DNA of 64,000 nt from Ceratodon purpureus (taxonomy: Eukaryota; Streptophyta; Bryopsida; Pseudoditrichales; Ditrichaceae), in the NCBI GenBank assembly GCA_014871385.1, contig CM026426.1, positions 66,374,716-66,438,715 of the forward strand, written 5' to 3'. Of the stretch, positions 19,873 through 30,860 are shown one piece after another. The stretch's first letter is position 1. The number at the start of each line of letters is the position of its first letter. The notes beneath the pieces are model-generated. The model was not told where the DNA came from. It saw only the letters and a program-made list of their open reading frames with translations, and ran no database searches. The position numbers and the translations under genes were made by a program.

Positions 19873-22054
19873 TGGGGGCGGGAAGCTGAGGTGCGGAGGA
19901 AGCCGGGGATGGGGCGGTGAGGAAGGTATCGGATTCGGGAGGCGGTAGCGCTAATTCGCCCATGCTGGTATCCAGTGCAGAGGTCAGACCTACAATGCGA
20001 GCGCTGAATTCCTTGAAGGCTTGGGAGAGCTTGAGGATGCGGTGTTGTACCGCATTGGTGTGAGAGATGACGTTGGTAGTGGCTGCGGTGACTTGCGTGG
20101 AAGTGTGTTGGTTGATCTGGTCACCTAGTGCGGTGAGCCGGAGCTCCATGTTGCGTTCAACCTTGGTGATGGCCTCGGTGAAGAGGAGGTCAGAGGTAGC
20201 AGGGCGTTGGGCAGCCGAGTTGGAGATGGCCGTGATCGCGTCTGCCATCTGCTGGCGAGTGGGGAGATCGTCCAGTTTTCGAGCAGCCTTGGAGGGGGCA
20301 GAGCCATCGATGCTGTGGAAGTGGGGCTCAAAATCAATGAAATGCCCTAGGAATTCCACGGCCTTCTTGCGGCACCAAATTGTGTAGACTTGGGCGTTGA
20401 GGCAGGTGAGAAACGCAATGCCGTTGTGTCGGTCATCTGGGTCATGTTGTGAGAGGCTATAGCTAACAGTGACGACGTTTTTTGGTCCGAGCAGCTTGTG
20501 GAGGGCGGAGGTGACTAAGGTTTTCGAAGCCCGCCTGGGGAGGTTTCGGATGATGATGGTTGTTGAAGTAGGGGGGCCGGGGTCTTCAAGGGCTCCAGTC
20601 TCTGCGGTGACGTTGCTTGCGGTGGTGGTCTCGTTCTGAATTGTCGGTGGGTGGCTGAGGAGGTACCGCTTCGACTGATCGGAGGCTACTGTTACGGTGG
20701 CACTGCTGCTGGTGCGGGCGGCCTTAGAAACCCCGACGATCTCAAGATCTTGACCGCCGTAGTAACCTGTGTCGATGAGCTCGGCAAGAAGTTGGCGAGT
20801 GTTACGGTTGGCGATGCTGGGACCGTGGAGTTGGAGGCGGCGATTGATGGAGGTGGTGGGACATTCGTACCCCTTTTCAACTTTGCCAATGGTGAGTTCC
20901 CCATCCTGCAAGGTTAGGGCAAAGATGCGTAGGCCTTGTAGGAGTTGGAGGCCGTGTGTTTCAGGGTACAGTAAATCAACTTTGAGAAAACCAAACCAGC
21001 GTTTGAGCTTACCTCCTGCCATTGCTATTACAGGTTCGCGATATCGATTTGTCAAAGGGATGTCCATCTGTGCGAAGCGCTCCATGGCAAGGTTCTGGAC
21101 CTCATCCTTCGTCATCTGGTGGTAATGTGAGTCAAAGCGTATGAGTATGGGGTAGGAGGGTGAGAGGTGGGTTACCGGGTCTGTCTTCACATGTTTGGGA
21201 AGCTGGGTGAAATGGAGATAATCCCCAGGAATTGTGTCTGGGCGTTGTGAAGGGAACAGGCTTTGGGGGACCCGGGGGAATGCGGTGCGGCAGTGGCGCA
21301 GTTCTTGAACCTCTGAGTCTGGCATGCCCAGGGCGAGCAGCTCCTCATCAGAGCGAGGGTCCCAATGTGGAGCAACGCCATTTTCTGCAGCATGAAGTTC
21401 GTGTACGGCATACGTTAACCAGAGATGCGATCGCATGTCGATGGGGACGAAGGGGGAGCGAACCTGTGTGCTGGCCGCGGAGGTTGTAGCTTGCGGGAGA
21501 TGAGCCGGCGGAGTGGAGGTGTGAAGTGCGGTGGGCAGGGAGGGATCCAGCATAGTTGGGGCAGCGTCCATGATGGCAGGTGGCTGGTGCGGTTGCTGAG
21601 TGAGGTCGATGACTGTGTGGGTGTGGAGTGTGGCCGGCAGGGGGGATCCGAGGGTGATGTCTCGGACTCCCAGTTGGATATGTAGCGCATTCGGGAGAGG
21701 TGGGGCGCCCGTGGTGTGGAGAGAAGTGGAGTCGTCCTCTTCATCCGTGAGTTGGAGGCGTCGTTTGCGGGCCATTTCAGAGAGGGGGATGTCGTCGTCA
21801 TCGGAGCAGGTGAACTTGCGGCGTGAAGAGGGAGTCTTCTGTTGGGATGAGGCGGCATCTGAGTTGTTGGACAATGCGCGGGCTTGATCTCGGATTTGCT
21901 GTTTGAGTCGGGATGAGTGTCTGGAGCCGGACTTGGAGGGGGTGGTGGAGGGGGTTACCTTGAATTGTGGTGTGGACTCAGGGCCGAGCGTGGTGGCTTT
22001 GGCGATGGTGGCGTCTGCTCCGGTGCCAGTGGAGCTTGTATTGCGGGGCGCCAT
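19862..22054 (-). CDS. LINE ORF1: RNA-binding (RRM-like) protein
   Basis: About 730 codons when started at the ATG at 22054, which begins MAPRNTSSTGTGA and leads into normal-looking basic and acidic sequence. The frame is open for about 390 further codons upstream, but those read like translated leader. A serine/basic N-terminus (SRRKFTCSDDDDIPLSEMARKRR fragments) is followed by a long linker. A globular region carries YECPTTSINRRLQLHG. An RRM-like fold follows: IIIRNLPRRASKTL as RNP2-like strand and NGIAFLTCL as RNP1-like strand, at about 20300-20580. The C-terminus is coiled-coil-like. The product would bind element RNA as a ribonucleoprotein. ORF2 lies downstream on the same strand. Confidence 0.65.
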   Translation of the reverse strand: MAPRNTSSTGTGADATIAKATTLGPESTPQFKVTPSTTPSKSGSRHSSRLKQQIRDQARALSNNSDAASSQQKTPSSRRKFTCSDDDDIPLSEMARKRRLQLTDEEDDSTSLHTTGAPPLPNALHIQLGVRDITLGSPLPATLHTHTVIDLTQQPHQPPAIMDAAPTMLDPSLPTALHTSTPPAHLPQATTSAASTQVRSPFVPIDMRSHLWLTYAVHELHAAENGVAPHWDPRSDEELLALGMPDSEVQELRHCRTAFPRVPQSLFPSQRPDTIPGDYLHFTQLPKHVKTDPVTHLSPSYPILIRFDSHYHQMTKDEVQNLAMERFAQMDIPLTNRYREPVIAMAGGKLKRWFGFLKVDLLYPETHGLQLLQGLRIFALTLQDGELTIGKVEKGYECPTTSINRRLQLHGPSIANRNTRQLLAELIDTGYYGGQDLEIVGVSKAARTSSSATVTVASDQSKRYLLSHPPTIQNETTTASNVTAETGALEDPGPPTSTTIIIRNLPRRASKTLVTSALHKLLGPKNVVTVSYSLSQHDPDDRHNGIAFLTCLNAQVYTIWCRKKAVEFLGHFIDFEPHFHSIDGSAPSKAARKLDDLPTRQQMADAITAISNSAAQRPATSDLLFTEAITKVERNMELRLTALGDQINQHTSTQVTAATTNVISHTNAVQHRILKLSQAFKEFSARIVGLTSALDTSMGELALPPPESDTFLTAPSPASSAPQLPAPNDG

Positions 22055-23224
22055 TGCCGATGCGTGAGTGTTGCGGGGCAGTGAGATGTGTCTGCGGAGC
22101 AAGTAAAATGCGGTTAGTAGTGATGAGGTAATGGGAAGGAGAGGGGAGGGGGAGAGTTGTAAAGTGGAGAGTGGTGGGAGGTGTTTAGGGGAAAGAGAAG
22201 TAAGGAAGGATTGTGCGTACCAGTGTGTGGGGGGGTGTGCGTACCTGAATGTGTGGGGGGTGTGGGGAATGTTAATGTTAAGTATTGAGGTGGGTTGTGG
22301 TTGGGGCAGGAGCAGTGGTGACGGTGAGCGGCATTGGGGGCGGCACTGGAAGTGGCATGGGGTGAGAACGGTGGGTTTATCAAGTGGAATGCGGTGGGAG
22401 ACGTGGGTGGCGGAGTGGTATGGCGACAGGTGCAGGAGGTGCAGTCTACCGGAGATGCGCGGAGGGATAAGCGGAGGTTGGGGTTTGTAGGACAACTTGC
22501 AGCGGCGAGGGGGAAAAGAGCCGGGCGTTGGTGTGCGTAGGGAGATAGGAGGGAGTGTGTTGTGGGGGGTAGGGTATGGGGATTGCTGGTGGAGCTTAGG
22601 GGCTCCGGGTAGCGTACCGGCTGTGAGCCAGAGACTGTTGTATGTTGGCCAATTGATGGCAATTGATAATAAAATGGGATGGTTGTGAAGTGATTTTGTG
22701 GTTGAGATGTGTGCGTTTTCTGTGTGGATGTGTGCATTGTGCGATGTATGGGGGGTGGGTGGCCCTAGAGCATGGGTATTGATGTGAGTGATGAAATGTG
22801 GAGTGGCGTGAGAGAGTACTGAGGCAGGGCCGAAGACAGGAAGACTTGCGAGCAGGGAAGCTGTAGCAGAGGCGGGGGGTGACAAGGGCGAACGAGAGTT
22901 TTCGGTGAAGAACTTGCGATGTTGAGGTCTCGCAGTCCATGTCGACGGTCGGGGGAAAGATAGGTTACAGGCAGCAGTGAATGAGCTCGAGGTGAGTGGC
23001 TGGCGAGGCAGGTATGTTGGAAGTGGCCAACGCGGGTGTCGAAGGACACCATCAAAAAAGAATTTTGTCACTGAGAATCCCCCGACCGTGGACGTTGTGA
23101 AGACCTGGTTAAAGCCGCTTGAGAAGCCCCGTCGAAGAAGACCCAGCCATGCGAGGCTGAGGTGCGGCACGGCGGCCGTGCGGGTGAGGGCAGGCAGCAC
23201 AAGGCTGCCTTGCGGCCGCCGCAT
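22055..23224 (-). other. Probable 5' leader of the Dualen-like LINE
   Basis: The frame stays open upstream of ORF1, but the translation is rich in His, Ser, Thr and Pro and has no domain-like content. This is as expected for an A/C-rich leader with few stop codons. The 5' terminus of the element is probably near 23220-23230, where composition changes. Confidence 0.4.
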
Positions 23225-23835
23225 CTAAGCACAAATTGCGGAGCTCATCTCAGGCACCGTCGATCAAAATCCGGCTATCCAAGTATGGTTGTTTGATAAC
23301 AATACATTTGGTGATTCATCCCACTGAACTTCAGATGAATCACCAAGTATATTGTTATCCCCAATGGCAGGACAATCGTAGCGTGCTTGCAAGCACACGT
23401 TGCTTAGACAATCGGATTCCCCTTGCTCAATGTGCGATCGGTAGAGGTCCTTGTCCAAGATCTAGGCGGTTAAGTCTATCGCGCAACTCAAATTTGGAGA
23501 CCATCAATCGCCGTGGAGGAAGAATTAGGGTTTCTCCAATCCCCTTTTTTGTGTAGTTGTTTTAGATTTGTTCATTGTGTGTGGTGCGTTATGTGCGTGG
23601 TGTGCTCGGTTCAATCGTGAACAAGGGTTCAGGTGGGACTAATACGACAGTCAGGAAAAACTTTGCACCAGAATTGTCTAGGTATTTTTTGTTTGTGACA
23701 AGGTACGAGCAGTAAGCGATTGTGGATGGGAGACACTCGATCCGCTACATTAGGGTTTGGAGCTCTATTGGGTTTGATTCGGCGTCGACCAGCTATGTTG
23801 CGACCCTTCGGGCGCACATAGCTCACACCCCCATT

Positions 23836-24507
23836 ATGCCCATGGCTACAGAAGAACGGGCGTTAGCAGTGAATTTGAAACGGCACGAATTGGTGGAACC
23901 GGAGCTCGTCGCAGCAACCACCCACCTCGGCGAGTTTGCTCAAATTCACCCGACAATTGCCACACCGGGAAAGGAGCTACCTGAAGGCGTCACAAGAAGC
24001 AGTGCAGGCTTCCTTATCACGACGACGGCGGCACACAGGGTGGAGTTAAGCAAAGGGAAGATTCAGAAGAAGATGAATATTTTTCAGAAGCAGGTGGTGA
24101 TTGCCTACTTTGTAGGCGATAGGATTTTTAGTCAAGGGCTGCAAGGATGGATTGCCGAAATTGAGAAAGTTGTGAGCGGGACTTGCCACATCGGCCGTGA
24201 TCTTGGCCATGGCATTTTTCAAATTCTAACTAAAGATAAAGCCACCACTCAGCGCATTTTAATGCTCACCCCCCATCTCTCAAAATGAGTGACGTGCACA
24301 ATGCAGTCCTGGGCCCCTGGCTTCAACTCGAGCCGGCCAATGGGGACCCAAATGCCAATCTTGGAAGTTCTAGATGAGTTTATAAGCAACGCAGTGAAGT
24401 TAGAGCAGCGCCTGGGGTCGGTTCTTGGGAAACATAAAGGCAATGCACACAACTCCGATCAGAAGTTCTGCATCGCTGTGCAAACGGGCAAGCCGCAAAC
24501 CCGGTAA
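23836..24507 (+). pseudogene. L1-type LINE ORF1 (DUF4283-like gag domain), broken
   Basis: MPMATEERALAVNLKR opens the ORF. The core reads NIFQKQVVIAYFVGDR, GLQGWIAEI, HIGRDLGHGIFQIL, then after a TGA (24286-24288) SWAPGFN. This is the order expected of the DUF4283 domain in plant L1 ORF1 proteins: a Trp-containing helix, the rdLGxGxFxV strand, and the WxPgFn end. The in-frame TGA splits the domain, so the gene is dead. It would have bound LINE RNA. Confidence 0.6.
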
Positions 24508-24867
24508 CTACAGTGATTTCCAATGTGCACGTTGATTACACCAACCTTCCGATACAGTGCCGTTACTGCCTCTCAACGTCTCAATAAATTAAGGACTGCA
24601 GTGCGCTTACAGAGGGGAGACGTTCAATTGGACAAATTGTAGACGAACCTCAAGAGAATGCGCTTGAGCAAGGCAAGGCTGCGGAGTCTGAATTGACGGA
24701 GGTTTGAAGACAGAACCGGAATAGACTCAGGTCATGCCTCCCAAAAGGGGCCAAGAGTGGTTCACCACAAGAAGTGCTACCGGACTCTAGAGGAGAGCCC
24801 ACTGGACTAGACCCCACCCCTCCAGACACTAAGACTAGAAACCAACTGCAAGTGTTCAAGCAGCCCT

Positions 24868-24891
24868 CCCCCCCCCCCCCCCCCCCCCCCC
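24868..24891. repeat. Homopolymer run of about 24 C
   Basis: An uninterrupted C run inside the decayed L1 ORF1 region. Its length may be affected by assembly or sequencing error. Confidence 0.8.
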
Positions 24892-25881
24892 AGTTAGGCA
24901 GGGGATTAGCACCCCGAGAACAAGCCAGCCTACACCCCGTCAACATGGAAAAAGAGGCTGCATCGGCACCCCGACAGTGAACTTGAGCTGGTCAAGGTGG
25001 AAAAACAGAGAGAAGGAACGTGGCTACGAGTCTTCCTCAAACTCTCAAGAATTTCCTGATGCTTTAGAGTTCCAAAAGGCTCGTGTCAATTGGAACTCTC
25101 CGAAGATGCCTGGCCCTAGTCACCCTCCGGCCACCCCGTACGGTACGCTAGGGAGCTCGCAGGCTCAAGAGCTACAATGCTACATGGAACGACAAGAGGG
25201 CCGAGATGAAAAAACCGCCAAGCCTCCTACTCAGCCGACCACTCAAAGCACGCTACCATCTCAAAGTGCCACCCATGCTACTTATGCGGCAGAAACCATT
25301 GCCGGCTTTGGGCTATCTGCCCCAATGATAGGCCTGGAAAATCGGGGTCATCTTGCTCCTCTGGGCGAGTCAAAAGTAATAAGGTCCAAGGACAAAGAGA
25401 TGACGGAGTACAAAGTGGAAGATGAGAATAGAGACCAGCGTGAAGTCCAAACGCCCGTTGGCAATGACAATTCCTTCGCGTGTGAATGGAGCGGTGACTA
25501 CCGCAGCTTTGGAGCAGGGCAAGAGGCATTTTCTGGTGAATCAGTTCACTATATTGTAGTGGCAAGGACCGTCCTAGGCAGAAGGAGGAACTCCCCTCTC
25601 CCCACCACCGCCGAGGCGAGGCGTTGAAGACCAGATTCCACCTCATTTGTTCCCCGTGTTGCAAGAGCATGGTTGCAAGAGCAGGGTGTCCAAGCCAATT
25701 TCTCCGGCTCCCCTCTTCACCCGACACTAGCCCAACAGACCATCTCAAGAAGGAACGACAACCAGGCTACACAATCCTTAGGCAAGATGAAGACCCTGCA
25801 AAAGATTAAGAAGAATTCCAGAGTAAACCATAGTAATCTCTACCCCCGGCCGGTTGTGGCTAATCTTTTCCGGTCATTTGA

Positions 25882-27128
25882 ATGAGGATCAAAATCTTTA
25901 GCCAAAATGTGCAAGGCTTGAACAGCCTCGCCAAAGTTGATTTGGTCAAAATTATTTTCAGATACGCCTTTAAGAATTGGAGATTGTTTGCCTCCAAGAA
26001 CTGAAGTTTAGAGGGACAAAGTTACAAGCCATCAACAATCTGCTTTGGCCGGGGGCCAAGTTCTACGGTTTGGAAGCCCAAATGGCCTACAACAACCATA
26101 ACAAATCTGACGGAGCCGGGAGTCGGGGGATCGGAATGTGGATTGCCCCGACCCTCGGCCACCTCATCCATTCTGAGGGACACTCAACAGGTGGTAATGC
26201 TTAGTGAATCCGGCTTAAGGATGTCCTTGGCAAGGACATTGCCGTTCTAAACATCTACGCCCCGCATACATTGGCCGATTGAAGCGCCCTTTGGATGGAG
26301 TTGCTGGATATACTTCCTCGGGACTGCAGGTGGGTGCTCGCAGGAGACTAAAATTTCATCGAGCGACATGAGGACAAATCCTCTAATCGTGCTTTCAACG
26401 TAACCAAAGTGGAGAAGCGGATTTTCCAAGAGCTTAAGGACGTGCTTCAAGTCACTAACTGCTTCCCAGCTAATAGCCGGCTTAAGTATTCCCGGGACAA
26501 CAAAAGGAAAGACTGCACACGAGTCCTCGCCCGCCTCGACTGGGTATACACACTTACCGGCCTCGGTGGATCAGAGTCAAATGACGACATCAAATTCTCG
26601 GCAATTGCAACTGCTCAAATCACCTACCGGTGCAAAGAAGAGTATGGCTCGATCCGGAAGTCCGCAGGGCGTCAACATATGTTATGAATGCCTTGTATCC
26701 GCGTGAGGAGGCTGACAAGCAAAATTTCAAACAAATTTGGAGCAGCAATGCTCAGCTCGCGTTCTTTGGAAAATTAGAAAGTGTGTCAAATTTTACAAGG
26801 AGTTTTGTATTAAGAGGGCTCAAGCAAACAAGGCCAAAGAGGCCGTACGAAGGAAGAGCCTAGAACTAGCAGTTGCCGCGCTGCGAGAGGACCCTTCCAA
26901 CCCAGCTGTCCAAGCGGCCCTTCTGGAGGCCTCTGACTTCCTAGCTCAAGTGGAGTCACGGAAACTCGATGCCCAACAACTGAGGAGTCGACTCAAGTGG
27001 AAGCAATGCGGAGGTTAGAGAACAAAGGACTTCTTTTGGGCTCACAAGGCACGATCAACAGCTTCCCACATCACCGCCCTCGAGGACCAGCAAGGCACCA
27101 TTTACACCAATCAGTCGGCACTTGGCAA
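25882..27128 (+). pseudogene. L1-type LINE ORF2, endonuclease part, broken
   Basis: ATG at 25882 followed by IFSQNVQGLNSLAKVDLVK, the first strand of an APE endonuclease, then FASKN where a QE(T/L)K motif would be expected. Stops and shifts occur throughout. The clearest late stretch is 26737-27128: EAVRRKSLELAVAALRED, QLRSRLKWKQCG, TKDFFWAHKA and ALEDQQGTIYTNQSAL. That is the typical linker before the reverse transcriptase. It continues at 48728 as KIC, stop, EYYKQLYQAR once the CACTA element and one copy of its target duplication are removed. Confidence 0.7.
27126..27128 (+). repeat. CAA target-site duplication, left copy
   Basis: CAA directly precedes the CACTGG terminus and is repeated at 48725-48727 directly after the other terminus. 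Three bases is the duplication length of CACTA elements. Confidence 0.85.
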
Positions 27129-27153
27129 CACTGGTAGCAAACCAGTCGTTTTT
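27129..27153 (+). repeat. Left terminal inverted repeat of the CACTA-type element
   Basis: Identical over 25 bases to the reverse complement of 48700-48724. It contains an internal palindrome, CTGGT...ACCAG. The adjacent 27154-28056 has no supported gene and is probably the subterminal transposase-binding zone, with a G-run at 27410-27424. Confidence 0.92.
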
Positions 27154-28056
27154 AATTTCGGGAGATCCGGAGAGTGACGCATTTCACTGGGAATGGCGAG
27201 AAACTGAGCACCCGCAGAGTGACTCCGTCGCTGCCGCTGGGGAAATGTCAGTGCCCAATGGGGAAGGCCCGTAGCTCCGTTTTGTTCGTAGAAAGCGAAC
27301 TCGGTGGGTCCATTCGTAAATCTGGGCTTCCCATTTACTCAGCTGCTGCAATCCATGGCAGGGGGTAGTAAAAAGGTGTAGGGTTCGATCGAGGTCCCGT
27401 CAGGGGTGTTACGGGGGGGGGGGTTTGGGGGAACATTAACCAGGATGTAAATAGGATCTTCAACGCTGACAATTATTAACAGGTAGGTAAAATGCTTTGG
27501 GGGGCTTGGTTTGAGGGAAATATTATCCATTTTCAGTACATGGGATTTCGTACATTGGCAACGAGGACTACTGAAAGCAACACGTCAATGCTATTTGGAT
27601 TATACCGAGACTGCAATGGACGCATTCAGTAAGTCTGATTTAGGGTTAGAAGCTGACTGTCTTAGTGTATATCAACGTCTTCATATGTAATGTGCACACA
27701 GTGTTTACCAACAACTTCATAAGCTGTACAGTTTTGGAAATAGCTGTATTCGGTGAAGGACATGTTTGAAGTCAAAAAAACAACCTGTAGATATTGTAGC
27801 TGAAGCTATGTTGATGTCAGAAGCGATTTTTGGCAGACTTTAGGCACAGAAACCAAGGTTTTAGGCCTAATTTATCGACCGCATCTGGACTCTACACTAC
27901 GGTGTGGATCATTTGAAAATTGATTTCCTATAGGTCTAGAGTGAGCAGAAGTCTGTCCATGCCTATCTAAATGCTACTCTGTACAGATGGTCTTCTTTGG
28001 ATTGGAGGAGTATTTCTACGCTGTGATTGCTAAACGTAGCTCAATGTTTCATCCCA

Positions 28057-29845
28057 TTACATAACATTCTCTTCACCTTCGTCAGAATTGTCGTCGTCGC
28101 TCAGTACATCAATATCATCTGCACACGGTAGAACGAGTTAATGAGGTTTTAAGACCGGGTGAACTCCTTTGCAATTAGAAAGCAATCCACGTTAGCATAA
28201 ATCATGAGATAGGGATACAACTCACCTGGGATGTCGAAGTTGCCGAGGACAAATGAACGACCCTCTAAGCTGACGGGTTTGTAATCATAGTCCCATTCGC
28301 TAAGCCTCTCCACCTTCGGTGTTTTCAGTTCCTCGTGTCCTCCAACGACAGCACTCTCATGACATCCTTCTGTGGCTTCTCCTGCGAGAACAATAGGGGA
28401 TAGAGATTTTAAGAAATGCCATACAGATACGACACATAGATGTTAAATGAATGCCGTGAACATTGGGCGACGTTCTTGGAGCAATGGTCCATTGCGGAGG
28501 GATTAAAACAAAATCAGGTATGAAAAACGAGGACCTCAGTTTCGGGCTGTACCTTCTGATTTGGCGATCCAGTTCTTTGGTGAGGTAGTGCCACCTCTTC
28601 CTTCTCCCAGAATTGCTGCAGACACCCAGGGCATGTAGAGTATTTCGTTAGTGAACCACGTGCAGGAATACAAAAAGAACGAGTCATCCAAGGGGAATAC
28701 CAAACAATGGATTTTTTTGTTACTAAACAAATTGCCTGCCAAGGGGCTACTAGCGTCTCGGGAGTTACCGATTGAGATGCCCCCTCCACGGTATGGCGAG
28801 CTTGCTCCAGCATGTGCAGCGTCAGCGATTTCTGAAATTTGGGAGTGACCAGAGCAATTAGTCCTTAAGTTATAACAAGTAACTCGTGTCCAGCAAAATC
28901 AGATGAACAGGCATGAAAGGCAAATTTACAACAAATTAGGGTGTTCCAAAACCAACCGCATGCCAAGGTATTGTTACCGTGTCGGGACTTGCCAAACGAG
29001 GTGCCCACTCCACGGTTTGGCGAGCTTGGTCCAGCATCCGCAACATCCACAACTCCTGAAATTTGGTACAATGTATGTTAAATCTGACCCAGGGCGGTCC
29101 AGTCTCACAAATGGGAGATGAAACAGCAGAGTACATGGGCTGATAATCAAGACATGGAATGTGAAGGTACGTGGTACATAATCTGCATGGAGAGTTTACT
29201 TACCATTCAATTCCCACCACTTCGTGTACATCGGATGCTCTATCAAGGTGCAGAATCTGAGTCCCCATGTCTTCCTCATGTTGAACCTCTCATGAGGCGA
29301 TGGAGAGGGGAACTTCAGATTTAGCTCCCAGTCATCCGTGCACCCTTCAAGGTTTGGCGGTACTCTGTCCTCCACTTCATTCGCTGGCCAGAATGTCGAT
29401 CTCCCGTAGAATTTCTTGAACTCCTGGAACGACCGAAATGGCTTATGGCGTAGCTTCCCGCGGTGACATTGCTTGTTAGCGAATGCTGCCCAATTCACCG
29501 CATACCCCAGCTTCTCCGCCAGAATGCCTCGAGCAAAGCCGATGCCGATGATCTTGATTTTTCCTATGGGACGCTGGTGCGTCTTCTGGAACATGATCTC
29601 GATCCGTCGCTGCATCCTGGGGCTCTCTCCGTGGTAAACGTCCGCGTACTGAAACCCCCCTCCCTTGCGAGGTCCCCAACGGTCTACGCACATGGCATTC
29701 GATACAATGCCCTGCGGGAGATGGTTGGGATCGCTTTTGGGAAATCCAGGGAGGTACCCTTCATTGTTCAATCCCTCTTCTCTGTGGAACCACTCCGTGT
29801 CGCCATCCTCGCCCATCGCGGCGGAACGATTGTGTCGAATAGGAG
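28057..29845 (-). CDS. Unrecognised multi-exon gene inside the CACTA element
   Basis: Six minus-strand exons can be chained, all with GT-AG borders and all in phase 1: 29204-29845, 28978-29055, 28769-28831, 28553-28615, 28226-28381 and 28057-28118 (TAA at 28057-28059). The large exon has ordinary globular sequence, including QRPIGKIKIIGIGFARGIL, FRSFQEFKKFYGRSTFWP and HPMYTKWWELN. The next two small exons are similar in DNA and protein (DAGPSSPNRGVGT versus HAGASSPYRGGGI), a tandem exon duplication. The last exons end with FVLGNFDIPDDIDVLSDDD, an acidic tail. An upstream start was not found; the acceptor at 29845 shows that more exons existed. It may be a third captured host gene or an element-specific gene. 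No function can be given. Confidence 0.5.
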
Positions 29846-30043
29846 CTGCATGGGAAGGAAAGCCGAGGACAACAGGTTAGAACCAGTAGCCGGCGACCAT
29901 ACCCACAAAGACCAAGCATCCGTGGACCTAGAGAATAGTAAGCATGGCAGCCATGGCAACCTCGAACGCAGTTCAATGTCAGAATGACATTGTAAGGTCT
30001 GCAGAATTAGTTGATCTCGGAATGGAAGTCACGATTGAAGACA

Positions 30044-30083
30044 ACGTCGCAGGGAAGAACGGAATTCCACGATTGCAGAGATA
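30044..30083 (+). repeat. 40-bp direct repeat, copy 1
   Basis: Begins ACGTCGCAGG and ends GCAGAGATA. It matches 30821-30860 at 39 of 40 positions, with no similarity outside. Confidence 0.8.
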
Positions 30084-30820
30084 CTGTGTGCAAGAAAATC
30101 AATACTGCAGGACAAGCCACCTCCAGAAATCAAGAGTCGCTTGAAAATTCACAGGCCAAAGGCGCAGAGACATGAATTACACAAAAAAAATCCCTCATCG
30201 AGCCTCTGCAATCAACGAGATTCTACTCAAAACGAACCCAAACAATCTGCCTTTGTTCCGGCGAGTTTTCCGCTGCGATTACTAAACCTCCCTAGTTCTC
30301 TCAGAGCAACAAAAACCCATCACAGGAAAGAAGCAAACGAATTCTGCGATCTATGCTACACGCCATAGGATTCAAAGAACACGTTAAACCTCTACCTAAT
30401 ATCCTCCGTACCATCCTAGCCCTTCTCGATAAAAAAAAACACAAGCTTTGTGTTCAACAAGGAGTTCACAACAAAACCAAATTAAACAAAACGAGAAGAC
30501 CTGCATGCTCCCAAAAAGGGAAACTGCAACAGCAGCTCGGTTTGCAGAAACGCTCTAGCAACCACAGCAGCGGAAATCACACAAGCTGCACTCCTAGTTC
30601 GCTTCTAATTTGGAGGGGGATAGAAACAAGAGGTACGACCATGCCAATCAGGGCTAATTGCGCCTGGTGCAACTCACTAAACGCAGAAACTATACCTTCA
30701 TCAAAAGCAGGACCATAAACTCCCAAACCAAAACTCAATCCAAACTAAGACCGAACAGATGAGTCTAGCAAGAGAAGATGATTCAAGCTCCGACCAGGTA
30801 ACCAGAGAGAGGCTCCATGG

Positions 30821-30860
30821 ACGTCGCAGGAAAGAACGGAATTCCACGATTGCAGAGATA
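30821..30860 (+). repeat. 40-bp direct repeat, copy 2
   Basis: The single mismatch to 30044-30083 is A for G at the eleventh base. The copies are 777 bp apart. Confidence 0.8.

Larger units (their letters stand above)
11735..23224 (-). mobile_element. Dualen (RandI)-like LINE with two endonuclease domains
   Basis: A roughly 11.5-kb unit on the minus strand. It has a leader (22055-23224), an RRM-bearing ORF1, a short middle ORF overlapping the ORF1 stop, a 2280-codon ORF2 and a (TA)n tail. ORF2 has an APE endonuclease before and a restriction-like endonuclease after the reverse transcriptase, the combination that defines the Dualen/RandI clade known from green algae. The long ORFs are unbroken, so the copy is young or active. 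Its sense strand is A/C-rich throughout, which creates many meaningless antisense Gly/Val/Arg-rich ORFs on the plus strand. The exact 5' boundary and target duplication were not found; 23224 is only the end of open frame. Confidence 0.85.
23836..27128 (+). mobile_element. L1-type LINE, 5' half (split by the CACTA element)
   Basis: Plus-strand decayed LINE. ORF1 starts at 23836 and encodes a DUF4283-like gag domain. A degenerate Cys-rich knuckle (CRYC...KDC near 24560-24600) follows. ORF2 starts at 25882 with IFSQNVQGLNSL of an APE endonuclease, then RLDWVYT, and reaches the pre-reverse-transcriptase region TKDFFWAHKA near 27020. Many stops and frameshifts show it is dead. At 27128 the LINE sequence halts at the CACTA terminus and resumes at 48725 (or 48728, discounting the duplicated CAA) in the same reading frame. 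23225-23835 upstream has no supported gene and may be the LINE 5' leader. Confidence 0.8.

Noticed and set aside
22055..23224. N-terminal extension of LINE ORF1 to 1120 codons
   Set aside because: The upstream part reads as translated leader, while protein-like sequence begins at the ATG at 22054.
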